From the NCBI GenBank assembly GCA_002424295.1, contig DIQY01000025.1:24977-42025 (forward strand): DNA of 17,049 nucleotides. Reading direction: 5' to 3'. Under the pieces are notes generated by a model. The model was given only the letters and a program-made list of their open reading frames with translations, did no database searches and was not told where the DNA came from. Shown here piece by piece: positions 6,982-14,205 of this stretch. Both the position numbers and the translations under genes were made by a program. How positions within the stretch are numbered: position 1 is the stretch's first letter; each line of letters begins with the position of its first letter. The DNA is from Ruminococcaceae bacterium UBA5450 (GTDB lineage: Bacteria; Bacillota; Clostridia; Oscillospirales; Acutalibacteraceae).

Positions 6982-8328
6982 TTAAGTCTTTTCAATATTA
7001 GAAGTTCGCGAAATAGAAAGCAAAATTCCCATCTCTGCCAGAAGGATCATTAGAGAAGATCCGCCGTAGCTGAAAAACGGAAGGCTAATGCCGGTATTTG
7101 GCACCAAATTCGTAACCACGGCGATATTTAAGACCACCTGAAGTCCTACCTGCATAGTCAATCCAATTCCAAGAAGCATTCCAAATTTATCCTGCGCACG
7201 CAGAGAAATCATAATTCCACGCCAAACCAGTGCCGCAAAAAGCAGCACAATCAGTGTCGCACCAATAAACCCAAGTTCTTCACAGACAATAGCAAAAATG
7301 AAATCGTTCTGCGGTTCCGGAAGATAAAGATATTTTTGGCGGCTCTTTCCGAGTCCCAAACCCAAGAGTCCACCGGAACCAATCGCATAAAGAGACTGAC
7401 GGGTCTGCCATGTATCAACGCCGTCAGGCGGGTTTAGAGGGTTAAGCCAACCCTGAATTCGCGGCATGGTATAGGAAAGAAGCGAGTTCCGCAAAAATAA
7501 AAAGCTCAATGCGCCAACTCCCGCAACGCCGCCAATTCCAATTCCAAACCATTTAAGCGGAACACCGCCAATAAAAAGCATAATTAATCCCAAAATCAAA
7601 ATAATCAAAGTTGCAGACAAATGCTTTTCCAAAATGACCAATCCGCAGACAGCCCCTAGAATTGCAAGATATGGCAAAACACCATACCTAAAGTTATTCA
7701 TCTGCTTATAGTTAATCGAAATCAAATGAGCAAAAATCAAGATCACCGCAAACTTTGCAACTTCTGACGGTTGAACAGATCCTAAAAAGGGAAGTTCAAT
7801 CCAACGGAAAGCGCCATTGCGGTTTGGCACCAATGAAGTTCCTTTTAAAGGAACCATCAGCATCAGCACCAAACAGGTAATAATCAAAAGCGGTATGGCA
7901 AACCTATGAAGATGATGATAATCGAAATAGGAAATCGCAATCATTACAGCAATTCCGAGGACTGCAAAAAATGCCTGTTTACGAACAAAGAAATAGCTGT
8001 CGCCATTCATATTGTAATAGGCATATGCATAGCTGGATGAAAACAGCATGACCAAGCCAACGCTGACAAGTGCCAAGACAAGAAACAGCAACGTTAAATC
8101 CATTCCTGAACGGGTAGAAAACAGCCGAAACTTTTTTGCACGACGGGGGCGATGTTTCTTTGGCTTTTCCTGAGGTGTCTGTCGTATCTGCTCAAAGTTC
8201 TGCTTTGGAAAGCGCTCTGTCCTTTGATTTGGCTCACGCTGCTGCGCCGCTTTCATATCTCTTTTGTATCCGGAAGCACTTGTATTTGACCGGTTTTGCG
8301 AAAAATTTCCACTGTTCCGAACCGCCAT
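6982..8328 (-). CDS. ftsW: SEDS-family peptidoglycan glycosyltransferase FtsW/SpoVE
   Basis: This polytopic membrane enzyme polymerises lipid II into septal glycan, working with the class B PBP encoded two genes upstream. It has 448 residues with about ten membrane segments from residue 77. Family features are NRNGAFRWIELPFLGSVQPS (169-188), LYLPEPQNDFIFAIVCEELG (334-353) and LPFFSYGGSS (416-425). The first 76 residues are a Lys/Arg/Gln-rich, probably disordered cytoplasmic tail, longer than usual. The extracellular loop that carries the catalytic Asp in FtsW and RodA normally reads D-P-x-G-x-G-aromatic-Q; here residues 296-308 read NPLNPPDGVDTWQ. The start is ATG 8328, 7 nt after AGGAG; a TTG at 8346 lies upstream of that site. 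It could be the sporulation paralogue SpoVE, but its place in the dcw cluster favours the division role. Confidence 0.94.
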   Translation of the reverse strand: MAVRNSGNFSQNRSNTSASGYKRDMKAAQQREPNQRTERFPKQNFEQIRQTPQEKPKKHRPRRAKKFRLFSTRSGMDLTLLFLVLALVSVGLVMLFSSSYAYAYYNMNGDSYFFVRKQAFFAVLGIAVMIAISYFDYHHLHRFAIPLLIITCLVLMLMVPLKGTSLVPNRNGAFRWIELPFLGSVQPSEVAKFAVILIFAHLISINYKQMNNFRYGVLPYLAILGAVCGLVILEKHLSATLIILILGLIMLFIGGVPLKWFGIGIGGVAGVGALSFLFLRNSLLSYTMPRIQGWLNPLNPPDGVDTWQTRQSLYAIGSGGLLGLGLGKSRQKYLYLPEPQNDFIFAIVCEELGFIGATLIVLLFAALVWRGIMISLRAQDKFGMLLGIGLTMQVGLQVVLNIAVVTNLVPNTGISLPFFSYGGSSLMILLAEMGILLSISRTSNIEKT

Positions 8329-8334
8329 AGACGA

Positions 8335-8340
8335 TCTCCT
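8335..8340 (-). promoter_or_regulatory. ribosome-binding site deciding the ftsW start
   Basis: AGGAGA on the minus strand at 8340-8335 is 6 nt from ATG 8328. The longer in-frame TTG start at 8346 would place this site inside the coding region, so the shorter start is preferred. Confidence 0.65.
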
Positions 8341-8417
8341 TTCCAATCGTTAAAACAATCATTCCTGATTTGAAATCGTTCATTCAAAATTTTCTTGTCC
8401 TATCAAACGGACAAAAT

Positions 8418-9425
8418 TCAGATTGGCATCCAGTAAGTTCGCATCACAAGCAGCAATGCCACAATGCAGGCTACAATCGTCACGAGGCTGAATACACAGC
8501 AAATTTTCACTTCACTCCATCCGCACATCTCGAAATGATGGTGGATCGGCGTCATCTTAAAAATTCTTTTTCCATGGGTTGCTTTAAAGTAGGTCACCTG
8601 CAGCACAACGGAAAGGATCTCACATACATAGATAATTCCCATGAGAGGGATTAATACCGGCACATTCATACCGAACCCAAGCGCACAGACCAAGCCGCCC
8701 AAAAACAAGGAACCGGTATCCCCCATAAAAACTTTTGCGGGATAAAAATTCCACATCAGGAATCCCAAGCATCCCCCTGCGCACGCCGCCGACAAAATGC
8801 TCATCCCGGTCAGCTTCATCACACCTGCAATCGCCATAAAGAAGATTGCCACGACAAAAGTAACGGAAGCATTCAGCCCGTCAATTCCATCTGTAAAGTT
8901 GACCGCGTTCACCATGCCCACAATTCCAATCAGCGAAAGGACCCAGTAACCGGTGCCGAGTTCTACTGCTCCAACTCCCGGAACGATCGTAATCGAACCG
9001 GTTCCGGCCATTTTCAGCGCCAAAAGATATGCTGCCGCCACAATGATTTGCAGCAAAAGCTTCTGCAAAACGGTAAGACCAAGATTTCGCTTTTTTACAA
9101 CCTTAATATAGTCATCCACAAAGCCGACCATTCCAAAGCCAAGTGCCATTAAAAGGCCGCCGACCACACGGGTTCCCATTAAATTTTCCGCAAAATTCTC
9201 TCCGCAGAAGGGAAGCGTTGCAAGAAGCGCCAAAGCGATTCCTGTCATAAACATAAATCCGCCCATCGTTGGGGTTCCGTTTTTTTTCTGGTGCCATTTT
9301 GGACCAACTTCGCGAATCGTCTGCCCAAAATTGATATGGTGCAAATATGGCACCATCCATTTCCCGAGCAGTGCAGTTACACCAAATGAAATCGCCGCCG
9401 CAGAGACGATCCAAATAATACTCAT
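8418..9425 (-). CDS. mraY: phospho-MurNAc-pentapeptide transferase (MraY)
   Basis: This integral membrane enzyme transfers phospho-MurNAc-pentapeptide from UDP to undecaprenyl phosphate, forming lipid I. It has 335 residues with about ten membrane segments. Catalytic and metal-binding motifs are intact: FVDDYIK (102-108, the Asp pair at 104-105), NFTDGIDGL (176-184), GDTGS (235-239) and PIHHHFE (293-299). GAGGGTGG precedes the ATG by about 7 nt. In the usual cluster order murE and murF precede mraY and murD follows it. Here mraY sits directly between the PBP and ftsW. A possible internal promoter lies 45 nt upstream. Confidence 0.97.
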   Translation of the reverse strand: MSIIWIVSAAAISFGVTALLGKWMVPYLHHINFGQTIREVGPKWHQKKNGTPTMGGFMFMTGIALALLATLPFCGENFAENLMGTRVVGGLLMALGFGMVGFVDDYIKVVKKRNLGLTVLQKLLLQIIVAAAYLLALKMAGTGSITIVPGVGAVELGTGYWVLSLIGIVGMVNAVNFTDGIDGLNASVTFVVAIFFMAIAGVMKLTGMSILSAACAGGCLGFLMWNFYPAKVFMGDTGSLFLGGLVCALGFGMNVPVLIPLMGIIYVCEILSVVLQVTYFKATHGKRIFKMTPIHHHFEMCGWSEVKICCVFSLVTIVACIVALLLVMRTYWMPI

Positions 9426-9469
9426 ATATTTTCCACCCTCAATATCTGGTATTCAACACAGTTATATCG

Positions 9470-9478
9470 ATTATACCA
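9470..9478 (-). promoter_or_regulatory. candidate extended -10 promoter before mraY
   Basis: The minus strand reads TGGTATAAT at 9478-9470, a perfect TATAAT with the TG of an extended -10. No good -35 is seen; the best at 17-bp spacing is TTCCTA. The predicted start near 9463 leaves a 38-nt leader. It could boost mraY and later genes inside the operon. Confidence 0.35.
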
Positions 9479-9517
9479 CAAATACACGCAAATAGGAAAT
9501 TTTAAGTCTGACCAAAT

Positions 9518-11860
9518 TTACATAACGGTGTCTTTCTCAATAAAGGTAACCGTCACAATTGTGCCCGGTGTTACTTTACTGCCAGCTGTTGCACTCTGAC
9601 CGGAAGCGGTAATGCCGCTGCTCCCGGTTTCGCCGGCACCTGCCAGTTCAATATTCAAATGATGGGAAGCCGCTGTCGCCTCGGCCTCCGAAACCGTCAT
9701 TCCTGAAAAATCCGGAACGTCTACTGTTGTGCTTCTGCTTGCCTGATCTGTAAAGAGTACAACGGTTCCATCTTTTGGCATAGATTGACCACCCTGAGGA
9801 ATTTGTATCAGCACAGAATCTCCAGATCCCTGTACTTCGGCTGAAAGGCCCTGACTTTGCAGTGCAGCTTTTGCTTCTGCTACTGATTTTCCAGTAACAT
9901 CCTGTGCTTTAATATCCAGCTTTGCTGCATCTGCCTCATCATATTTTGCGTCGACGCCCAAATATGGAAGGACTTCGCCCATCACCTGACTGAAGATCGG
10001 GCCGGCAACTGCACCGCCATAATAACTGCCCACACTTGAATCCGGTTCATCGACAAAAATCAGCAGTGCATACTGTGGATTATCTGCCGGAGCAAATCCG
10101 CAGTAAGAAGCGATATAATACTCGCCCTCTACTCCGTCAATGGCTTTCTTTTCGTTATCTTTATCTACTTTTTCACTGGTACCCGTTTTTCCGGCGATCC
10201 GATATCCCATCAGATAACCATTCTTTGCAGTACCGCTGGTAGCATTCTGCTGCATAATTGCGGTCATTCGCTTACTGGTATCCTCTGAAATTACCTGCCG
10301 GCGAACCTCAGTTCCAATACTTTTCTGAATGTTTCCGTCTGCTCCGACGATTTGCTTTACCACATGCGGAGTGACCAAATTTCCGCCGTTTGCGACTGCC
10401 GCACAGGCGGTAACCATCTGCAGCGGCGTAATGCTGAAGTTCTGTCCGAAAGATTCAACTGCCAAGTTGATTGGATCCAGCGCTTCTTCACTATAATAAA
10501 GGGAATTCGCTTCACCAGGTAAATCGATTCCCGTTTTCTCTGTAAATCCAAAGCCCTGGAAGTACTTAAAGAAACGCTCTTTTCCGAGAAGGTCTACGCC
10601 AATATGAATAAAGAAGGTGTTACAGGAATTGCACAGTCCCTGCACAAAATTTTCCGTTCCATGTCCGCCGGTCTTCCAGCAATTAATTGGTTTGCTTGCG
10701 CCCTCAATGTGGTAACTTCCGGTACAAGTATACGTTGTATTTTCATTCACAACGCCCTCTTCCATCGCCATGGAGCCCGTACACATCTTAAAGACTGAGC
10801 CTGGATAATATGTATCACTGACCGCTTTATTTCTCCATTTCTGCTGAAGTGTATTGAGGGTTGCAGTACTTTGCTGATCTTCCGGTAATTTGGCAATACG
10901 CGCTTTTTCCGTATCCGTTAAGACTCGCGGATTATTGGGGTCAAATGCGCCGGAATCAGCCAACATATTCTTATGGACATTTACTACATCATTGCTGTTA
11001 AAATTGCCCTTAACCGCCATTGCTTTAATCTCTCCGGTATTGACATCCATCAAGACTCCCAATGCACGGTTGCCGGCATTATGCGCGACGGCACCTTCCT
11101 CCAGTGCTTTTTCCAGATAGTGCTGCGCAACTTCATCGATCGTCAGGACGAGAGAAGAACCATCCTGAGCCTCTACTCTCTGCGAATATTGGAAAGGCAT
11201 ATCTCCCTGCTGCGCGTTCTTCGCCGTAACAAGGCGTCCGTTTGTGCCTTTTAAATAAGAATTATATTTAGACTCAAGGCCTTCTACGCCGTCGCCATCC
11301 GCATTGGTAAATCCCAAAACGACCGAAGCAAAATCCCCAAACGGATAGTAGCGTTTATAATCATTTTCATATTCGATGCAATTTCCCAAAGCAAGATAGC
11401 CGCTCTTTTTCTGGGCATCTGCTTCGATCCAGTCTGCCAGTTGGTTTTTAACATCTGTTTCCACCTTAGAGCTGACCACCTGCCAATAAGAGTCTCTGTT
11501 ATTGCAGGCATCTTCAATTTTAGAGCGGTCAACTCCTAGAATTTGACTTAATCCGGAAATAATTTCTTCTTTTTGACCCGGATATTTTGTTTCATCCATC
11601 TGTGCCGGCACCAATACAATTTTCCAAACATCAGCGCTGGTAGCAAGTTCCTTCATATTGCAGTCGTAGATTGTACCGCGCTTTGCAGAAAGAATATTAT
11701 CCTTTAACTGTTGAGCAACTGCTTTTGATTTCAAAGTTTCCCCGTCGATGATCTGAAGATGAAACAACGTAAAGATCACCGTGCCAAAGCCCAAAATAAT
11801 CAGAGTAATCAAAAGGGTCGTCGTTCGTTTCCACATTTTCGAGGTGGTGCCTTTTGCCAT
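9518..11860 (-). CDS. class B penicillin-binding protein with PASTA domains (SpoVD / PBP2x type)
   Basis: This membrane-anchored transpeptidase crosslinks septal peptidoglycan and partners FtsW. It has 780 residues: a basic N-terminus and membrane helix (about 11-36), a dimerisation or pedestal domain (about 57-230), the transpeptidase (about 245-635) and two PASTA repeats (about 648-705 and 712-776). The active site is complete: S355-V-F-K358, S412-C-N414 and K558-T-G560. Between the start of the transpeptidase domain and the SxxK there is an extra segment (about 289-345), rich in charged residues. GGAGGT is 5 nt from the ATG. PASTA domains occur in both sporulation SpoVD and division PBP2x/PBP2B proteins. 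Position next to ftsL and mraY fits either ftsI or spoVD, so I give no symbol. A terminator-like hairpin lies upstream in the 130-bp gap after ftsL. Confidence 0.95.
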   Translation of the reverse strand: MAKGTTSKMWKRTTTLLITLIILGFGTVIFTLFHLQIIDGETLKSKAVAQQLKDNILSAKRGTIYDCNMKELATSADVWKIVLVPAQMDETKYPGQKEEIISGLSQILGVDRSKIEDACNNRDSYWQVVSSKVETDVKNQLADWIEADAQKKSGYLALGNCIEYENDYKRYYPFGDFASVVLGFTNADGDGVEGLESKYNSYLKGTNGRLVTAKNAQQGDMPFQYSQRVEAQDGSSLVLTIDEVAQHYLEKALEEGAVAHNAGNRALGVLMDVNTGEIKAMAVKGNFNSNDVVNVHKNMLADSGAFDPNNPRVLTDTEKARIAKLPEDQQSTATLNTLQQKWRNKAVSDTYYPGSVFKMCTGSMAMEEGVVNENTTYTCTGSYHIEGASKPINCWKTGGHGTENFVQGLCNSCNTFFIHIGVDLLGKERFFKYFQGFGFTEKTGIDLPGEANSLYYSEEALDPINLAVESFGQNFSITPLQMVTACAAVANGGNLVTPHVVKQIVGADGNIQKSIGTEVRRQVISEDTSKRMTAIMQQNATSGTAKNGYLMGYRIAGKTGTSEKVDKDNEKKAIDGVEGEYYIASYCGFAPADNPQYALLIFVDEPDSSVGSYYGGAVAGPIFSQVMGEVLPYLGVDAKYDEADAAKLDIKAQDVTGKSVAEAKAALQSQGLSAEVQGSGDSVLIQIPQGGQSMPKDGTVVLFTDQASRSTTVDVPDFSGMTVSEAEATAASHHLNIELAGAGETGSSGITASGQSATAGSKVTPGTIVTVTFIEKDTVM

Positions 11861-11885
11861 ACTTTACCTCCAATTCCTTCCATTA

Positions 11886-11922
11886 CAAAAATGAGAGTCA
11901 AGATTCACTCATCTCAACTCTC
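11886..11922 (-). terminator. terminator-like hairpin between ftsL and the PBP gene
   Basis: GAGAGT (minus 11922-11917) and ACTCTC (11898-11893) pair. The stem continues through two U-G pairs and AGAT/ATCT to give 12 bp around a 6-nt loop. On the minus strand it is followed by ATTTTTG, a short U run. It lies 26 nt before the PBP ribosome site. It may be a weak terminator or attenuator, or just mRNA structure. Confidence 0.45.
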
Positions 11923-11990
11923 TTTTAGAATACCTCCCGCTACAAATTATAATAGCCTTCGGTATGATTCATATTTCAATCATAAAAAAC

Positions 11991-12512
11991 TTATGACAGC
12001 AAAGAAACAATTTGATCCCATACACGCTCTAAAAAGGAGGGCGTTTTCGTACTGGTAACGATCTGACTTTTATCTCCCTGCGATAAATTAACGGTAGTTG
12101 CCTGTGCAGTATTTACCTTCTGCATTCCCATTTCCTTTGCACGCTCTTCCAGCGAAGACAAAGAGAGCTGAGAATCTGCCTTCACCTGAAGCTGAGTTTG
12201 AAGGCTCTGCTGCTCACTTAAAGCCGTTTTCTGTTTTCCGATCTGATCCGTTAATTCTGTCAGCTGAACTTGTCCAAAAATCAGAACGCCAACCATGCTG
12301 ACCATGGTTGCGAGGCCGATTCCCATTCCTACTACTTTTAAAGCACGTTTGCGTACCCGCAAACCAATTTTTTTCTTCTGTTGTGGCATTTCTACAACAT
12401 TATTAATTGGATGATCTATTGAAGCTTTCTGAGAAGTTTCCTGTACTTCAGGAGCGCATTCCTCAAACAACGAAAAATCATATGCTGCACTACTATTATG
12501 TAAAGTTGCCAA
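11991..12512 (-). CDS. ftsL: FtsL/DivIC-like septum formation protein
   Basis: This small bitopic membrane protein is expected to join FtsQ/DivIB and DivIC in the complex that activates FtsW and its PBP. From the chosen start it has 173 residues: a cytoplasmic tail (1-57), ending in a basic stretch, one membrane helix (about 59-80), an extracytoplasmic coiled coil (about 82-122) with an SLEERAKEMGM motif typical of FtsL, and a polar tail ending in an amphipathic segment, SFLERVWDQIVSLLS. Sequence conservation in this family is low; identification rests on topology, size and position between rsmH and the PBP. The start is uncertain. GTG 12521 has AAAGGA only 1 nt away, too close, while TTG 12512 is 10 nt from it, so TTG is preferred. 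Confidence 0.85.
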   Translation of the reverse strand: MATLHNSSAAYDFSLFEECAPEVQETSQKASIDHPINNVVEMPQQKKKIGLRVRKRALKVVGMGIGLATMVSMVGVLIFGQVQLTELTDQIGKQKTALSEQQSLQTQLQVKADSQLSLSSLEERAKEMGMQKVNTAQATTVNLSQGDKSQIVTSTKTPSFLERVWDQIVSLLS

Positions 12513-12522
12513 TGATTCCACT

Positions 12523-12528
12523 TCCTTT
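12523..12528 (-). promoter_or_regulatory. ribosome-binding site deciding the ftsL start
   Basis: AAAGGA on the minus strand at 12528-12523 is 1 nt from GTG 12521 but 10 nt from TTG 12512. The spacing supports the TTG, a weak start codon. Confidence 0.5.
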
Positions 12529-12599
12529 GTTATGGACTTATTTTACCATACTTTTGCTATCGCGTTTATGAACATTCTGTTAATAATGTAACTCTTCTG

Positions 12600-13535
12600 T
12601 TACCTTTGTTCTAGTTTGGTGCAACAACGAAGTCTTGCACTGCGAGAGCGGGGATTCTCTTCCAATTCTTTTTCATTTGGAACCAATCCCTTTTTAAAAA
12701 CCAACTCGGCCCGCGGTTTTTTGCCGCAAACACAAATCGGAAAATCCGGCGGGCAAGTACAGCCTTGACACCACTGGGCCATTTGATGTTTCACAATTCT
12801 ATCTTCCAACGAATGGAATGTAATCACGCTGAGCCTACCGAAAGGCGCCAGACTGTCAAATGCTGCATTCAGTCCTTCATGGAGACGGTCTAGCTCTCCA
12901 TTCACCGCAATCCGCAGTGCCTGAAAAGTTTGACGAGCCGGATGTCCAGGTTGACGCCGAACTGCCGCAGGAACACTTTCCTTTACGATTTCAGCCAACT
13001 GAAGAGTTGTTTCAATCGGCATTTTTTCTCGTGCGGCGACAATGCCACGCGCAATTCTGGCTGAATTTCGATCCTCACCATATCGTGAAATAATTTTTGC
13101 TAATTCTGCTGCTGAAAGCGTATTGACTAAATCTTTCGCACTAGGTCCGGATTTGCTCATACGCATATCAAGGGGTGCATCATAATGATAGGAAAAGCCA
13201 CGTTCCGGTGTATCCAGCTGATAAGAGGAAACACCAATATCCAGCAAAACCCCATCCACTGGAAGGATTCCTTCCTCATCGGCAATTTGCTGCATCTGAG
13301 AAAAGTTTGCCTGCCGAATAATGCTGCATGGATTTCCGGAAAAGCGTTTTGTAACCGTTGCGATCGCATCCGGGTCCTGATCAATCGAAAGCAGCTTGCC
13401 GGATGTCAGACGATCAAGGATTGCCTGCGAATGGCCGCCGCCGCCAGCTGTACCATCAATATAATGCCCATCAGGGCGTATCTGTAAGCTTTCAATTGCT
13501 TCTTCAAATAAAACAGGACGATGTTGATAATTCAT
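12600..13535 (-). CDS. rsmH: 16S rRNA (cytosine(1402)-N(4))-methyltransferase RsmH (MraW)
   Basis: This SAM-dependent methyltransferase modifies N4 of C1402 in the 16S rRNA P site. It has 311 residues, standard length. The SAM-binding loop GTAGGGGHS is at 28-36, followed by DGVLLDIGVSSYQLDTPERG and a C-terminal FHSLEDRIVK motif, all characteristic of the family. A Cys-rich stretch near the C-terminus (WCQGCTCPPDFPICVCG) is a usual variable feature. Its ATG overlaps the mraZ stop as ATGA (13535-13532), implying translational coupling. It is the normal second gene of a dcw cluster. Confidence 0.97.
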   Translation of the reverse strand: MNYQHRPVLFEEAIESLQIRPDGHYIDGTAGGGGHSQAILDRLTSGKLLSIDQDPDAIATVTKRFSGNPCSIIRQANFSQMQQIADEEGILPVDGVLLDIGVSSYQLDTPERGFSYHYDAPLDMRMSKSGPSAKDLVNTLSAAELAKIISRYGEDRNSARIARGIVAAREKMPIETTLQLAEIVKESVPAAVRRQPGHPARQTFQALRIAVNGELDRLHEGLNAAFDSLAPFGRLSVITFHSLEDRIVKHQMAQWCQGCTCPPDFPICVCGKKPRAELVFKKGLVPNEKELEENPRSRSARLRCCTKLEQR

Positions 13536-13951
13536 AGTTCCAGATCATCCATCGCATCAGCGATGCTTTCCTGTGTCAATTCTGCATTAAACGCATTCCA
13601 AGAAGCGGTGTCCCAAATTTCTGCTCGACTGGACGCGCCGATAAAAGTGATATCCTTTTTCAGCCCAGCATGTTCGCGCAGCAGTTGTGGAATCAGGATT
13701 CTGCCCTGCTTATCGGGAACGGCTTCACAAGCTCCTGCAAAGAAAAAGCGCTGCAGTCCGCGTGCCTTAGAAATCGGCATGGCACGCACTTTTTCCTGCA
13801 GTCTGCTCCATTCTTCCTGAGAGAACACAAACAGGCAACAATCAAGGCCTTTCGCAATATAAAAGTGTTCTCCCAAATCCTCGCGGAATTTAGAAGGCAC
13901 AATTACGCGGCCTTTTGAATCAATATTATGTTGATACTCACCGATCAGCAT
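13532..13951 (-). CDS. mraZ: transcriptional regulator MraZ
   Basis: MraZ is a DNA-binding protein with two AbrB/SpoVT-like half-domains that forms ring-shaped oligomers and controls its own dcw operon. It has 139 residues, typical length. The two conserved DxxxR motifs are D11-SKG-R15 and D80-KQG-R84, one in each half. AGGGGAG lies 7 nt before the ATG. It is the first gene of the cluster, has a sigma-A-type promoter at 14054-14026 and three direct AAGTGG boxes between the promoter and the coding region, consistent with self-repression. Confidence 0.97.
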   Translation of the reverse strand: MLIGEYQHNIDSKGRVIVPSKFREDLGEHFYIAKGLDCCLFVFSQEEWSRLQEKVRAMPISKARGLQRFFFAGACEAVPDKQGRILIPQLLREHAGLKKDITFIGASSRAEIWDTASWNAFNAELTQESIADAMDDLEL

Positions 13952-13991
13952 AACGAAACTCCCCTAACCTGCATTTTTGTGGCTTCTGGTT

Positions 13992-14017
13992 CCACTTCTC
14001 TCCACTTTTCACCACTT
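13992..14017 (-). promoter_or_regulatory. MraZ operator: three AAGTGG direct repeats
   Basis: On the minus strand AAGTGG occurs at 14017-14012, 14007-14002 and 13997-13992, exactly 10 bp apart (one helical turn). Three or more short GTGG- or TGGG-core boxes at about 10-bp spacing upstream of mraZ are the known MraZ target. The boxes begin about 2 bp after the predicted transcription start, so binding should block initiation or early elongation. Confidence 0.85.
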
Positions 14018-14025
14018 GTGAATTC

Positions 14026-14054
14026 ATTATAAAGGATTCTATTTGGAATTGCAA
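14026..14054 (-). promoter_or_regulatory. main dcw promoter upstream of mraZ
   Basis: On the minus strand TTGCAA (14054-14049) and a perfect TATAAT (14031-14026) are separated by 17 bp. The start is predicted near 14019, giving a leader of about 68 nt. A/T-rich direct repeats lie just upstream, where an UP element would be. A second TTGACA at 14077-14072 has only a weak -10 (TGCAAT at 18 bp). Confidence 0.8.
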
Positions 14055-14058
14055 GTGC

Positions 14059-14096
14059 TTTTTAGAATTTATGTCAACTTGTTTTTAGAAATTTAT
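14059..14096. repeat. A/T-rich direct repeat upstream of the dcw promoter
   Basis: TTTTTAGAATTTAT (14059-14072) recurs with one inserted A at 14082-14096. On the minus strand the copies lie about 5 and 28 bp upstream of the -35, where an UP element or activator site would act. The region is AT-rich overall, so chance is possible. Confidence 0.35.
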
Positions 14097-14174
14097 ATAT
14101 TTCAAAAGATATTGCATATTCTATTTTAGCTTGTACAAAATCTGGTATTCAGAAGAATTATTTTTAAAAAATCC

Positions 14175-14205
14175 TTGACCTGCCCCCTAGGGGATGATCC
14201 ATAAT
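14175..14205 (+). promoter_or_regulatory. MerR-type promoter of the regulator gene, with central palindrome
   Basis: TTGACC (14175-14180) and CATAAT (14200-14205) are 19 bp apart, longer than the usual 17. The spacer contains the perfect palindrome CCCCTAGGGG (14184-14193). A 19- to 20-bp spacer with a dyad between the elements is the hallmark of promoters that MerR proteins activate by untwisting DNA. The transcription start is predicted near 14212, at the ribosome site itself. Confidence 0.8.

Noticed and set aside
6174..7001. Plus-strand open frame (275 codons) opposite murG
   Set aside because: It is antisense to an intact murG, rich in Cys, His and Phe, with no recognisable domain; it is a by-product of the codon bias of murG.
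8370..8654. Plus-strand open frame (94 codons) at the 3' end of mraY
   Set aside because: It is antisense to the conserved HHH motif region of mraY and has no convincing protein features.
11957..11985. ATGATT/AATCAT inverted repeat just after the ftsL stop
   Set aside because: The stem is only about 7 AT-rich pairs and no U tract follows in the direction of transcription, so neither a terminator nor an operator is supported.
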